A stretch of DNA of 64,000 bases from positions 7,885 through 71,884 of the forward strand of contig DAOUHB010000165.1 of assembly GCA_034428935.1 (NCBI GenBank). The letters are read 5' to 3'. Positions 33,831 through 42,035 of the stretch are shown piece after piece. This DNA is from JAAYZQ01 sp034428935. GTDB taxonomy: Bacteria; Chloroflexota; Anaerolineae; JAAYZQ01. Both the position numbers and the translations under genes were made by a program. Every line of letters starts with the position of its first letter. The stretch's first letter is position 1. The notes beneath the pieces were generated by a model that was given only the letters and a program-made list of their open reading frames with translations, was not told the DNA's origin and did no database searches.

Positions 33831-35377
33831 CCTCCTCTCCTTGCCGGCGTGGGCGGCGGCGCCAGGGTCGGAGGAGCGGGGCTGGCGGTGGGTGGTCCGG
33901 GAGCCGGCGCTGGGGGGCAGCTGCCTTCCGGAGACTCCACGCCCGCAGCGATGGCCACCAGCTCGTCCAGGCTCAACGCCGCCACGGGGACGCGCAGCTC
34001 AAGGCCGAAGTCGCCGCACTTCCAGTCGATCAGCCACGCGCCCGCACGCTGAACGGCATAGCCGGTCACCCCTCCAACCGCCACGACGCGGGCCTCCGTC
34101 TCGTAGCGCGCTCCGCCCCAGCCAAAGCCGGCGTAGGGCTCGGCGGTGGCCTGCTGGCTCAGCTCCAGCCAGCCGCCATCTGCCAGGCCGTAGGCCAACA
34201 CGGCGTCGCCCCAGCCCCGGGGCTCATGGGCCGTGGTTTCGACCCGCACCTCTTCGAGCCGGGCGCCGGCCGGCAGGAATGAAGGGCGGTAGAGAGGGTA
34301 GGCCAGCGATGCCTGGGCGGCTTCTATGGAAGAGAATCCCTGGCGCAGCGGCAATTCATGCGCCAGGGCCATGCAGCGGGCCGCGCTCGTGCCGGGCACG
34401 GTTGCCGTGGCGACCGCCGTGACGTAGCCGGGTGCCGCAACCCAGGCACGCAGGCAGATCTCGCTCGCCGGGTCCCACTCGTTCTCGTGCCAGGCAGCCG
34501 ACCACTGGCCGCCGGGGCTGTGGCGCAGCGGGCCGGCGGTAGCCGAGCCGTAGGACGTGATCTCTTGATAGCCTCGCAGCGGCCCGGGCGGCACCCGGCC
34601 GTTCTCGTCAGTTACGCTCAGGTGCCAGCCCTCGTGGTCGGCCAGGAGGGTGGCCACCAGGTGCTGTGAAGGGCCGGGCTGGACGATGCGCAGGGGAATG
34701 GGCCCGGCCTCTAACGGCAGCCAGAGGTTGTCGGGTCCCCGCGGTGTACCGGGGTCGGGGCGGCTGAAGCGCACCTCGGCCCACAGCAGATAGCCCGGGC
34801 CCGGACCGTTGCTGATGCCAGGCGGGACCTGAAAGCCCGCGGTGTCCGTCAGCACCTGGCCGGGGGCCAGCTCTACGGGAAACGTGCGGCGCCACCCGGG
34901 AAACGAGGCCGGCACCCAGGGCCAGGGATCAGGCGGCTGCCCTCGCTCATCCAGCAACGACAAAGAGGCGAGCCCGGGGGAAGCGCTTTGCACAAAGAGC
35001 GGCTCCAGGCCGTCGTTGCGCACGGCTACCGCGGCCTGGCCTGCCTCACCGGCCAGGTACAGGTCGGAGGGCAGGCGGATCTCCAGGGAGAGCCCACCTC
35101 GCCGGGCCGTTGCCAGCGAGGGTTGGCCGGTCTGCACCTGTACGGGCACTGCGGTGGGAAAGGGCGAAGCGGTAGCGCGGCTGAGGATGGAGGCCCGGCG
35201 ATCTGCGTCCTGGGTGGCGTACGCGCCCTCCGGGACGGCCGCCGTGGACGTGGGCATGGGGACGGCAGTGGGCGCCGCCGCGGGAGGCCCGGTAGAGACG
35301 GGCACTGGTGAGCACGCTCCGAGGACCAGCAGGCCCAGGACCACGAGCCGGCCAATTGGCCACCACCAATTGTTCAC
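33827..35377 (-). CDS. Lipoprotein of the ECF operon with a DUF4367-like C-terminal domain
   Basis: A 516-residue lipoprotein: signal and lipobox VLGLLVLGACS, a Pro/Thr linker, a beta-sandwich-like region (about 90-260) with the look of an intracellular-proteinase-inhibitor or Ig-like domain, and a C-terminal domain (about 350-480) resembling DUF4367 (YPLYRPSFLPAGARLEEV, GLADGGWLELSQQ, LSLDELVAIAAGVE). It ends in a Pro-rich tail. GTG 35377 follows GGAGG. It is probably first in the transcript that includes the ECF sigma and anti-sigma genes. Confidence 0.7.
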   Translation of the reverse strand: MNNWWWPIGRLVVLGLLVLGACSPVPVSTGPPAAAPTAVPMPTSTAAVPEGAYATQDADRRASILSRATASPFPTAVPVQVQTGQPSLATARRGGLSLEIRLPSDLYLAGEAGQAAVAVRNDGLEPLFVQSASPGLASLSLLDERGQPPDPWPWVPASFPGWRRTFPVELAPGQVLTDTAGFQVPPGISNGPGPGYLLWAEVRFSRPDPGTPRGPDNLWLPLEAGPIPLRIVQPGPSQHLVATLLADHEGWHLSVTDENGRVPPGPLRGYQEITSYGSATAGPLRHSPGGQWSAAWHENEWDPASEICLRAWVAAPGYVTAVATATVPGTSAARCMALAHELPLRQGFSSIEAAQASLAYPLYRPSFLPAGARLEEVRVETTAHEPRGWGDAVLAYGLADGGWLELSQQATAEPYAGFGWGGARYETEARVVAVGGVTGYAVQRAGAWLIDWKCGDFGLELRVPVAALSLDELVAIAAGVESPEGSCPPAPAPGPPTASPAPPTLAPPPTPARRGG

Positions 35378-35471
35378 GGGGCTTCCTCCGTTGCCGATTG
35401 CCGTCCGCCGAACCGATGCGCCACCTGCCGTTGCCACCGTCGCGAGCGCGACGGGACAAGAACCAGCTTAC

Positions 35472-35477
35472 ATTATA
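35472..35477 (-). promoter_or_regulatory. Possible -10 element of the ECF lipoprotein operon
   Basis: TATAAT on the minus strand, 95 bp before the lipoprotein start; the -35 region (GGCAAG, 16-bp spacer) is weak. An alternative ECF-like pair (TGAACC and CGTC about 19 bp apart, near 35515-35545) could mean autoregulation. Neither is certain. Confidence 0.35.
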
Positions 35478-35596
35478 GTCCAATTCAGGGCGGCTTGCCC
35501 CACGGAAAACCGACGGTTTGCCTACTAATGAGACGGTTCAGGACCGGCATAGGCTCCGGCTCTTAAGTGATGGCCGGGCACGGCCCCGGAACGCAA

Positions 35597-35622
35597 AGCC
35601 GCTGCCCTGCAGCAGCGGCTTG
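35597..35622 (-). terminator. Terminator-like hairpin after the ABC-2 export genes
   Basis: A 10-bp GC-rich stem (AAGCCGCTGC and its complement) with a short loop lies about 40 bp after the permease stop. Confidence 0.6.
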
Positions 35623-35660
35623 CCCTGTTCCGAAAGACAACCGGTATTCCTTGCCGGCGA

Positions 35661-36641
35661 CTAGGCCCGTACCTCCCGCCGCTGAAACAGTACGTAGCCC
35701 AGGGCGAACAACAGGATGGTGGCGGCGATGAGGCCCGTCAACTGCGGCCAGACCAGCAGGACGCTCTGGTGCAGGGGCAGGGGCGCGCCCAGGAGAGCGC
35801 CTTGAAGCTGGATGGGCAACACCAGGCCCACAGAGCGGAGCGTCGGCTGCAGCATGGCCAGCATCACCTCGCTGTACAGCGTGTTGGGCGACAGGCGGCT
35901 GAGCATCAGCTCCAACTGCCTCTGGGCCAGGAGCTCGCCCAACGTCCCCACGTCTACGGGCTGCAGCACCTGGGCCAGCAGGCCGGCCAGGATGGGCCAG
36001 AAGACGACAAAGAACAGCCAGACGGCAATAGCGGCCAGCGCCGCCGTGGCCGGCTGCCGGAAGACGATGGAAAAGACCATGCCCAGCGCCAGCCAGATGC
36101 CCCCGTAAAAGACCGAAGCCAGCAGGAACCACAGGATACGCCCCACCTCCTCGCCTGTCGGCGGTACACCCAGCCCGACGATGCCGGCACCGATGATGAT
36201 CAGCCAGATGGCGGCCAACACCAGGGCCAGGGTGAACAGGCCGGCCAGGAACTTGCCCAGGAGGAGCGCGTCGCGGTAGATGGGTTGGGCCAGGATGCGC
36301 GACATGGTCCTGCGGCTGAACTCGCCGTTGACCGAGTCAAAGGCCAGGGCGATGGCGATGAGGGGGATGAGGAACCCAAGAAAGCCGGCGAACGCCGGGA
36401 TCGGGTCCTGGGCGGTGGTGAACAGCCGCAGCAGCAGGAACGCGTCGTCGCCCCCGGCCAGGCTCTGGACGGCGGCATAGACCGTGCCCGCCGCCGTGAG
36501 TACGATGAGGACCTCCAGGATGCGCATCCGGGCGCTGGTCAGGTGATCGGCCATCTCCTTGCCGACGACGGCCCACAGGCCGGTCCAGGGTGAACCCTCT
36601 CGGGCGCGGCCACGCCGGATCGTCTCAGCTCGCGACGCCAT
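35661..36641 (-). CDS. ABC-2 type transporter permease
   Basis: A 326-residue membrane protein with six predicted helices, a long loop after the first, and the motif EFSRRTMSRILAQPIYRDALLLGKFLAG typical of ABC-2 permeases such as NosY/YhaP-like proteins. Its gene overlaps the ATPase gene by 17 bp, so the two form an export system. The presence of an exported NEW3-domain protein upstream in the same operon suggests the complex handles envelope components; the substrate is unknown. Confidence 0.88.
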   Translation of the reverse strand: MASRAETIRRGRAREGSPWTGLWAVVGKEMADHLTSARMRILEVLIVLTAAGTVYAAVQSLAGGDDAFLLLRLFTTAQDPIPAFAGFLGFLIPLIAIALAFDSVNGEFSRRTMSRILAQPIYRDALLLGKFLAGLFTLALVLAAIWLIIIGAGIVGLGVPPTGEEVGRILWFLLASVFYGGIWLALGMVFSIVFRQPATAALAAIAVWLFFVVFWPILAGLLAQVLQPVDVGTLGELLAQRQLELMLSRLSPNTLYSEVMLAMLQPTLRSVGLVLPIQLQGALLGAPLPLHQSVLLVWPQLTGLIAATILLFALGYVLFQRREVRA

Positions 36642-37575
36642 GGCTCACCTCCTCAAAGTAGCGCGTATAGATGTCGTCCAGGCTCGGCTCCTCGATGTCC
36701 AGCTTGAGCAGGCGGCCCCCGGCGGCCATGACAGCCTCCGCTGCCTCGGCCCGCAGGTCCCCGGAGGCAGCCACGGCATAGTGGTTCCGGTTCTCCTGCT
36801 CGACGCCGACGACGCCGGGCAACGCCTGGAGCGCCGCCGTCAGATCGGACGCGGGGCCGTCGGCCTGGAGGCGGATGTGGTAGCCGCCGCCCAGCACCTC
36901 CTGCGCGAGGTCGACCACCGACCCTTCCAACTCCATGCGGCCTTTGCGAAAGAGGCCCACGCGGTCGCACACGGCCTGCACCTGGTGCAACAGGTGAGAG
37001 GAGAGAAGGACGGTGATCCCTTCCTGCCTCAGGCCACGGATGGTCTGCAGGAAAGCGTGGGCTCCTTCCGGGTCCAGGCCCTGGGTCGGCTCGTCCATGA
37101 TGACGAGCTGGGGCTCTTTCAGGAGCACGTCGGCCACGCCCAGCCGGCGGCGCATGCCCCGCGAAAAGGTGGACACCGGGCGGTCGGCCACGCCGGTCAG
37201 GCCCACGCGCTCCAGGGCATCGTCGATTCTCTGCCGGGCCCCGGCGCGCGACAGGCCGTTCAGTTGGGCGATGTAGCTCAGGTTAGCCCGCGCGCTCAGC
37301 TCGTCGTAGAAACCCACCTCGTCGGGCATGTAGCCGACCCTGGCCTTGACGCTCAGGGGCTGGCGGGCAGGGTTCATGCCCAGCACCGTGACGCTGCCCG
37401 ACGTCGGCTCGGTGAGGCCCAGGAGCATCAGGATGGTCGTCGTCTTGCCGGCGCCGTTGGGACCCAGGAGCCCAAAGATTTCGCCCGGGCGGATGCACAA
37501 ATTGAGGCCGTCGACGGCGGCGTGGTCGCCGTACCATTTGCTCAGATCGTGCGTCTCGATCACATAGTCGCCCAT
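36625..37575 (-). CDS. ABC transporter ATP-binding protein
   Basis: A 316-residue ATPase of the ABC-2 export family. Walker A is GPNGAGKTT near 38-46, the signature is FSRGMRRRLG, and Walker B is LVIMDEPTQGLD followed by the H-loop SSHLLHQVQ. The C-terminal ~90 residues form the extra domain usual for this group. ATG 37575 has GAGGAGGT six bases upstream, which removes a spurious N-terminal extension. Confidence 0.92.
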   Translation of the reverse strand: MGDYVIETHDLSKWYGDHAAVDGLNLCIRPGEIFGLLGPNGAGKTTTILMLLGLTEPTSGSVTVLGMNPARQPLSVKARVGYMPDEVGFYDELSARANLSYIAQLNGLSRAGARQRIDDALERVGLTGVADRPVSTFSRGMRRRLGVADVLLKEPQLVIMDEPTQGLDPEGAHAFLQTIRGLRQEGITVLLSSHLLHQVQAVCDRVGLFRKGRMELEGSVVDLAQEVLGGGYHIRLQADGPASDLTAALQALPGVVGVEQENRNHYAVAASGDLRAEAAEAVMAAGGRLLKLDIEEPSLDDIYTRYFEEVSHGVAS

Positions 37576-37595
37576 GGCGGGACCTCCTCCCCGTA

Positions 37596-38774
37596 TCATC
37601 GCCGGCCGAAGCGCAGGACTGCCAGGCCTACAACCCCCACGGCCACGGCGATGAGGCCCACGCCCACGATGCCCCATAGCGTCGAGGTTAGGACCGTAAT
37701 GCGAAGCTCGGCCGACTTGTTGGAGCTGCCTTCCGGCTGGGCGCGCACCGTGACCATGTAATCGCCGGCCAACGCCTTTTCGGCGGGCCGCAGGTTGGCC
37801 GTGACCTCCACCTGCTCGCCGGCCGGCACCTCACCGATCTCCTCGGGCTCAAAGGTCACCGACCATCCCGACGGCTGGCTGGCGCTCATCTTGACGCGGC
37901 GGGCGGGGGCGCTGCCGGTGTTGCGCACGATCACCTTCAGGGGCGTCTCCTGTCCGGCATAGGCCTCGGCCGACAGGCGCTCGTCGGGCGTAGTAACGCT
38001 CAGGTTCGCCTCGCCGGTGATCTCGGCCACCAGCGATAGGCTGGCCTGGGTGCCGCCGCCCTCGGCGCGCACCTCCAGGGGATAGGTCCCCGCGGGCAGC
38101 TCGAGGAAGGGCTCGGCCTGGATACTCAGGCTCTTGGAGGCGTTGGCTTCCAGGGGCAGGCTGGTCACCTCCGTCCCGCCCGTCTGGATGGTGACCTCGA
38201 AGCCGACCGGGGCCTCGGCCACCAGGTTGACCGTCAGGTCCTCGTCGCCCTCGTTCTTCAGTTGGGCGGTGTAGCGAAAGGTGCTGCTTGGTCCCCCCCT
38301 GGCAGTGGGAAGGCCGGTATCGAACGTCAACCTGGCCGGAACCCGCTCCTCGACGGTCAGCTCCAGGGGCAGGCGGACGCTGGCGCTTTCACCCCGCCCC
38401 AGCACGATGAACCGGTGCACGCCCCCGGCGACGTCGTCTGCCGGCTCGAGCCGGAGCTCGACCGAAACATCTTCTCGGGGCTCGACGAACACCGACTTGA
38501 CGAGGGTGTTCCCACCCCAGAAGGTGGCGGTCCAGCCCTCGGGGATCTCTTCCATCTCCAGGGAAACGATCTCGGGCTCTGCCCCGCCGCGCACCGTCAG
38601 GTCTATCTCGGAGCTTTCGTCAAAACCGATGACCCGGCTGGGATAGGCGGTAAAGAGCATCAACTCGAGATCCTCTTGGCCCGAGGGGCCATCCTGTGCC
38701 AGGGCAGGCACGGCCAGGGCCAGCAGCAACAGCACGACAGTTAGCGAGGTAACAGCTCTCCACAAGCGTCTCAT
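37596..38774 (-). CDS. Exported NEW3-domain protein with C-terminal membrane anchor
   Basis: A 392-residue protein with an Sec signal peptide (TVVLLLLALAVPALAQ), three Ig-like NEW3 (NPCBM-associated, alpha-galactosidase-type) repeats, and a C-terminal helix (LWGIVGVGLIAVAVGVVGLAVL) followed by Arg residues. Each repeat shows blocks like VRNTGSAPARRVKMSASQPSGW and AGDYMVTVRA. Such proteins are often encoded beside ABC-2 exporters. ATG 38774 has AAAGGAGGAG. It is 20 bp upstream of the ATPase gene and likely the first gene of the transcript. Confidence 0.82.
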   Translation of the reverse strand: MRRLWRAVTSLTVVLLLLALAVPALAQDGPSGQEDLELMLFTAYPSRVIGFDESSEIDLTVRGGAEPEIVSLEMEEIPEGWTATFWGGNTLVKSVFVEPREDVSVELRLEPADDVAGGVHRFIVLGRGESASVRLPLELTVEERVPARLTFDTGLPTARGGPSSTFRYTAQLKNEGDEDLTVNLVAEAPVGFEVTIQTGGTEVTSLPLEANASKSLSIQAEPFLELPAGTYPLEVRAEGGGTQASLSLVAEITGEANLSVTTPDERLSAEAYAGQETPLKVIVRNTGSAPARRVKMSASQPSGWSVTFEPEEIGEVPAGEQVEVTANLRPAEKALAGDYMVTVRAQPEGSSNKSAELRITVLTSTLWGIVGVGLIAVAVGVVGLAVLRFGRR

Positions 38775-38848
38775 CGTTATCTCCTCCTTTAGATAGATCT
38801 TCAGACCCTTGTGCTCGGTCGTACTCCACACTCCATGGGGCCGGCAGA

Positions 38849-38882
38849 GACGGGCGGGGAGAGAGCCCATCCACCGCCCGTC
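38849..38882 (-). terminator. Terminator-like hairpin after hsp20
   Basis: A 9-bp perfect stem (GACGGGCGG with CCGCCCGTC, 16-nt loop) starts 17 bp after the Hsp20 stop. The same stem sequence is used in the thiolase leader at 49494-49529. Confidence 0.6.
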
Positions 38883-38898
38883 CCTGTCCAGGCCCAGA

Positions 38899-39384
38899 TT
38901 ACCACCGTTCAGCGGTTCTGGACTCGCCGGACCTGACCTTGATTGTCTTGGGCTTGATCTCTTCTGATTTGGGGAACTCGAGGGTCAACACGCCATCGGC
39001 ATAGTCGGTATTCACCCGGTCGGTCTCCAGGCCGGCCGGCAGCGTGACAGACCGGCGATAGGTGCCCAGGCGGCGCTCGCGCCGCAAATAGTTCTCGTCC
39101 TTGACCTCTCGTTCTTCTCGGGCCTCGGCCTTGATGGTGGGGCTATCGCCGGTGACCGACACGTCTATGTCTTCGGCCTTGACGCCGGGGATGGCGGTCC
39201 TGACCACGACCGCCGCCTCGGTCTCGTACATGTCCACGGCCATCGACATCCCTTCACCGTCGGCGCGGTCCATGAGCGGGCGGAAGAACCAGTCTTCGAA
39301 CGCCCTATCAAAGAACCGATCAAACATGTCCTGCATCGAGACCAGATCTCTCCTTGGCTCCCAGCGAGTCATATTTCTTGCCAT
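38899..39384 (-). CDS. Small heat-shock protein, Hsp20 family
   Basis: A 161-residue alpha-crystallin-type chaperone that binds unfolding proteins without ATP. The crystallin domain covers about 45-145 (VDMYETEAAVVVRTAIPGVKAEDIDVSV, RRERRLGTYRRSVTLPAGLE, and DGVLTLEFPK), and the C-terminal IxV-like motif is KTIKV. ATG 39384 has GAGGAGGT eight bases upstream. Its 230-bp upstream region has phased repeats and a perfect palindrome described separately; no CIRCE element was seen. Confidence 0.93.
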   Translation of the reverse strand: MARNMTRWEPRRDLVSMQDMFDRFFDRAFEDWFFRPLMDRADGEGMSMAVDMYETEAAVVVRTAIPGVKAEDIDVSVTGDSPTIKAEAREEREVKDENYLRRERRLGTYRRSVTLPAGLETDRVNTDYADGVLTLEFPKSEEIKPKTIKVRSGESRTAERW

Positions 39385-39420
39385 TAACAGACACCTCCTC
39401 TCTAAAGGTTTCCACAGCCC

Positions 39421-39434
39421 GGATACCGGTATCC
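39421..39434. promoter_or_regulatory. Perfect 14-bp palindrome upstream of hsp20
   Basis: GGATACCGGTATCC is its own reverse complement and sits 37 bp before the hsp20 ATG, a typical place for a repressor operator. Confidence 0.5.
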
Positions 39435-39536
39435 ACACTTCCACATCTCAAGACGCGCAGACGTGGTTGCCCACGCAGCCGCTCGCTCTCTTGATTTGTG
39501 GTGTTTGGCTTTGCCCCGACAATTAGCAAAGGTTTG

Positions 39537-39574
39537 TTAGAACTGCATTAGATGAACGTTAGAGATCTGTTAGA
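39537..39574. repeat. Four TTAGA boxes spaced exactly 11 bp
   Basis: TTAGA occurs at 39537, 39548, 39559 and 39570, each separated by six non-conserved bases. One-helical-turn direct repeats are the usual form of OmpR/PhoB-type binding sites. They lie about 155-190 bp before hsp20 and 43 bp after the oxidoreductase gene upstream. Confidence 0.65.
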
Positions 39575-39616
39575 TTTTTGGCTTCCGGCCGGGCGGGAAC
39601 AAAGACGACGGCGTTT

Positions 39617-42028
39617 TTAGATCTCTTCCAGGTATTGGACGACGTCCACTGCCGTCCGGCGGCCGGCCGCCGCTGCCTCAGCCACGGTTCCCTCGTCTTC
39701 GGGGCGGCCGCAGACGAACGTCCCGGGCGAAGCGGTCCATGCCTGGCGCAGATCTGCCGGCTGCAATCCTGTCCCATCCGCCTCTGCCAAACCGGAGGGA
39801 CCGGCGTACAGGACCAGCGCCTCGTGCGATACGCGCACGTTATCTACGAAACCCTGCTCAAGCTTCCGACCACCAAGGAAGACGATCCCGGCCTGCAAAA
39901 TCCCCTCCACATCCCGCCCCAATGCGGCCGGCGGCACCCCCTCGGGAAGCCACCGGGCGAGCCGGTCGCCCGGCAGTGCATGCTCGTCGTACAGCTCCAC
40001 GGCGCATCCCGCCAGCGCCAGGTAGTAGGCGCAGCTCAAGCCTGCAACGCCCGCCCCTACGACGGCAACCTTCCGGTCCCTCCTGGTTCCAGCCCGGGGA
40101 AGCCACCCTTCGGGCCCTGCCGCCTCACAGGCCCAGCGCTCCAGCTCGGCGATGCGCACCGCATCCCCGGCATAGGTTCGCCGGTGGCAGCGGCGCTGGC
40201 ACAGCTCGTCCACGGGGCAGGCATAACCACACACCTCCGAAAAGGGGTTACGCTGGCGCAACAGGCGCGCGGCCCCGGCGTAATTCTGGGCCTCCATTCG
40301 CCGCAGAAATCCGGGCACGTCGACGCCGGCCGGGCAATCGGCGACGCAGGCCGGGTGCTCGCAGCCCTGGCATTGCGCCGCGGCCAGGTGCGCGTTCTCC
40401 CCGGATATCGCCTCCGTGCCCCCGAAGGCTGGCCGCCTGTAGGGTAGCTCCACGAAATGAACGTACTGCTTCGGAAATCTGCGCCGGTCATAGTCCTTCT
40501 TGTGCAGGTCGCGCAGGACGACGCAGGCCGCCCCCACCCCGGAGACGACGGTGGCCGGGGCGCCGGTGGCCATCACCGTCGAATCGCCGCAGAAATACAG
40601 GTTCTTCCACTCGCTCCTGGCGTGCAGACGACGGAGCATCTCCTGGCCGATCATGTTCTTGGGCCCGCCCACCGCCCCGCCGTTTTTCAGCAGGTAGCGC
40701 TCGATGGTCGTGGGCGTCCCCACGATCATTCTCTGAATGTGATCGCGAAAGCCGGGATAGTGCTGCTCGATCTGGTCCACCATGCGGTTCGCTTCTTGCA
40801 CCTTCAGCGCCCTGTACTCGGCGGATCGGTACGCCGGGTCGGCGGGGCCCGGCCACGAGCACAGGTTGGGCGCAATGGCCGTGATCACCAGCTTGTCGGG
40901 CGGGCACAGCGTTTTGTCGACCAGGGCGTTGACGTACAGCGTCAGGTCCGAGCTGTCGATCTCTTTCCGGTTCTCGATAAACACCTCCCAGGGCAGGACG
41001 CCCGCCGGCAGCGCCTCGCGGTCGACGACGAGATAGAGCGTCATGCTGGGATAGGTCGGGACGAGGGATTGGGCCCAGGCCAGGCGCTCGGGTGAAATGT
41101 GCTCGGGCCTGACCAGCTTGCCATAGATGTTCCACACCGTCGCGTTGGCCACCACGCGGCCGGCCGGGATCTCCAGGCCGTTGTCCAGGCGAACGCCGTA
41201 GGCGGTTCCCTCCCGGATGAGGATCTCGTCCACCAGGTGGCGGTACAGCGTCTGCCCGCCATAGCGCTCGAAGGCTTTTTCGATCTTGTTGGGCAGCATC
41301 TGTGCCCCGCCGGCGGGATAGTACACCCCGCCGATGTGATTGTCCAGGAACATGGTGGCTGCCAGGACGGCCGGGGTCTCGGCGGCAGTGCAATAGCAGT
41401 AGGCCGAGCACAGCTTGTCATAGAAGTCGAATATCTCGGGCGTGGAAAAATACTCCTCCAGGAGGGTCCGCGTGCTGGTGGAGAGCAGCTTGCGCATCTT
41501 GAGCATGCCCAGGGGATTGCTCAGCAGGCTGCGCAGCCCCTGCCGCGCCGAATATTCGGAAGGAGGGACCACCACCTCGTTCTTGACGACAATGTTCTCG
41601 TACAGCTTGTACAAGGCGGCATAGAACGCGCGGATGTTTTCCTTCTCCGCGGGGAACAGCCGGCCAAGCTCCTCCACAAAGCGCGGCACGTCCGGCCAGA
41701 ACACCACCTCCCTGCCCTCGATGGTCATCCGGGCCAGGGTGGGGTGCGCCACGACGTCGATGGGCTCCTCCAGCTCGTTCATCAGGAAGCGAAACGGCTT
41801 GAACCCCTTCTCGCCAAAGCCATAGAGCATGGCCGTTCCGACGTCAAACACAACGCCCTGGCGCTTGAAAGACGTGCACGAGCCCCCCGGCTTGTCCTGC
41901 TGGTCGATCATCAGCACCGACAGGCCGCGCTTGGCCAGCAGGCTGGCCGCCGCCATCCCACCCAGCCCGGCGCCGACGACGATCACGTCGTACCGATCCC
42001 GCAGCACGGCATCTTCCAATAGTCTCAT
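39617..42028 (-). CDS. CrtI/CrtISO-type oxidoreductase fused to a GltD-like Fe-S/FAD module
   Basis: An 803-residue fusion. Residues 1-510 are a phytoene-desaturase/carotenoid-isomerase-like flavoprotein: FAD motif DVIVVGAGLGGMAAASLLAKRG near 14-35 and the C-terminal LYFCGDSTVMATGAPATVVSGVGAA. Residues about 550-640 are a Cys-rich [4Fe-4S] domain as in GltD and dihydropyrimidine dehydrogenase (CQGCEHPACVADCPAG, CGYACPVDELCQRRC). From about 650 a second FAD motif (VAVVGAGVAGLSCAYYLALAG) begins but the NADPH domain is missing. ATG 42028 is chosen for its AGGTGA site. It is last in the carotenoid-like cluster. The fused module may feed electrons to the flavin. Confidence 0.82.
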   Translation of the reverse strand: MRLLEDAVLRDRYDVIVVGAGLGGMAAASLLAKRGLSVLMIDQQDKPGGSCTSFKRQGVVFDVGTAMLYGFGEKGFKPFRFLMNELEEPIDVVAHPTLARMTIEGREVVFWPDVPRFVEELGRLFPAEKENIRAFYAALYKLYENIVVKNEVVVPPSEYSARQGLRSLLSNPLGMLKMRKLLSTSTRTLLEEYFSTPEIFDFYDKLCSAYCYCTAAETPAVLAATMFLDNHIGGVYYPAGGAQMLPNKIEKAFERYGGQTLYRHLVDEILIREGTAYGVRLDNGLEIPAGRVVANATVWNIYGKLVRPEHISPERLAWAQSLVPTYPSMTLYLVVDREALPAGVLPWEVFIENRKEIDSSDLTLYVNALVDKTLCPPDKLVITAIAPNLCSWPGPADPAYRSAEYRALKVQEANRMVDQIEQHYPGFRDHIQRMIVGTPTTIERYLLKNGGAVGGPKNMIGQEMLRRLHARSEWKNLYFCGDSTVMATGAPATVVSGVGAACVVLRDLHKKDYDRRRFPKQYVHFVELPYRRPAFGGTEAISGENAHLAAAQCQGCEHPACVADCPAGVDVPGFLRRMEAQNYAGAARLLRQRNPFSEVCGYACPVDELCQRRCHRRTYAGDAVRIAELERWACEAAGPEGWLPRAGTRRDRKVAVVGAGVAGLSCAYYLALAGCAVELYDEHALPGDRLARWLPEGVPPAALGRDVEGILQAGIVFLGGRKLEQGFVDNVRVSHEALVLYAGPSGLAEADGTGLQPADLRQAWTASPGTFVCGRPEDEGTVAEAAAAGRRTAVDVVQYLEEI

Positions 42029-42035
42029 TCGATCG

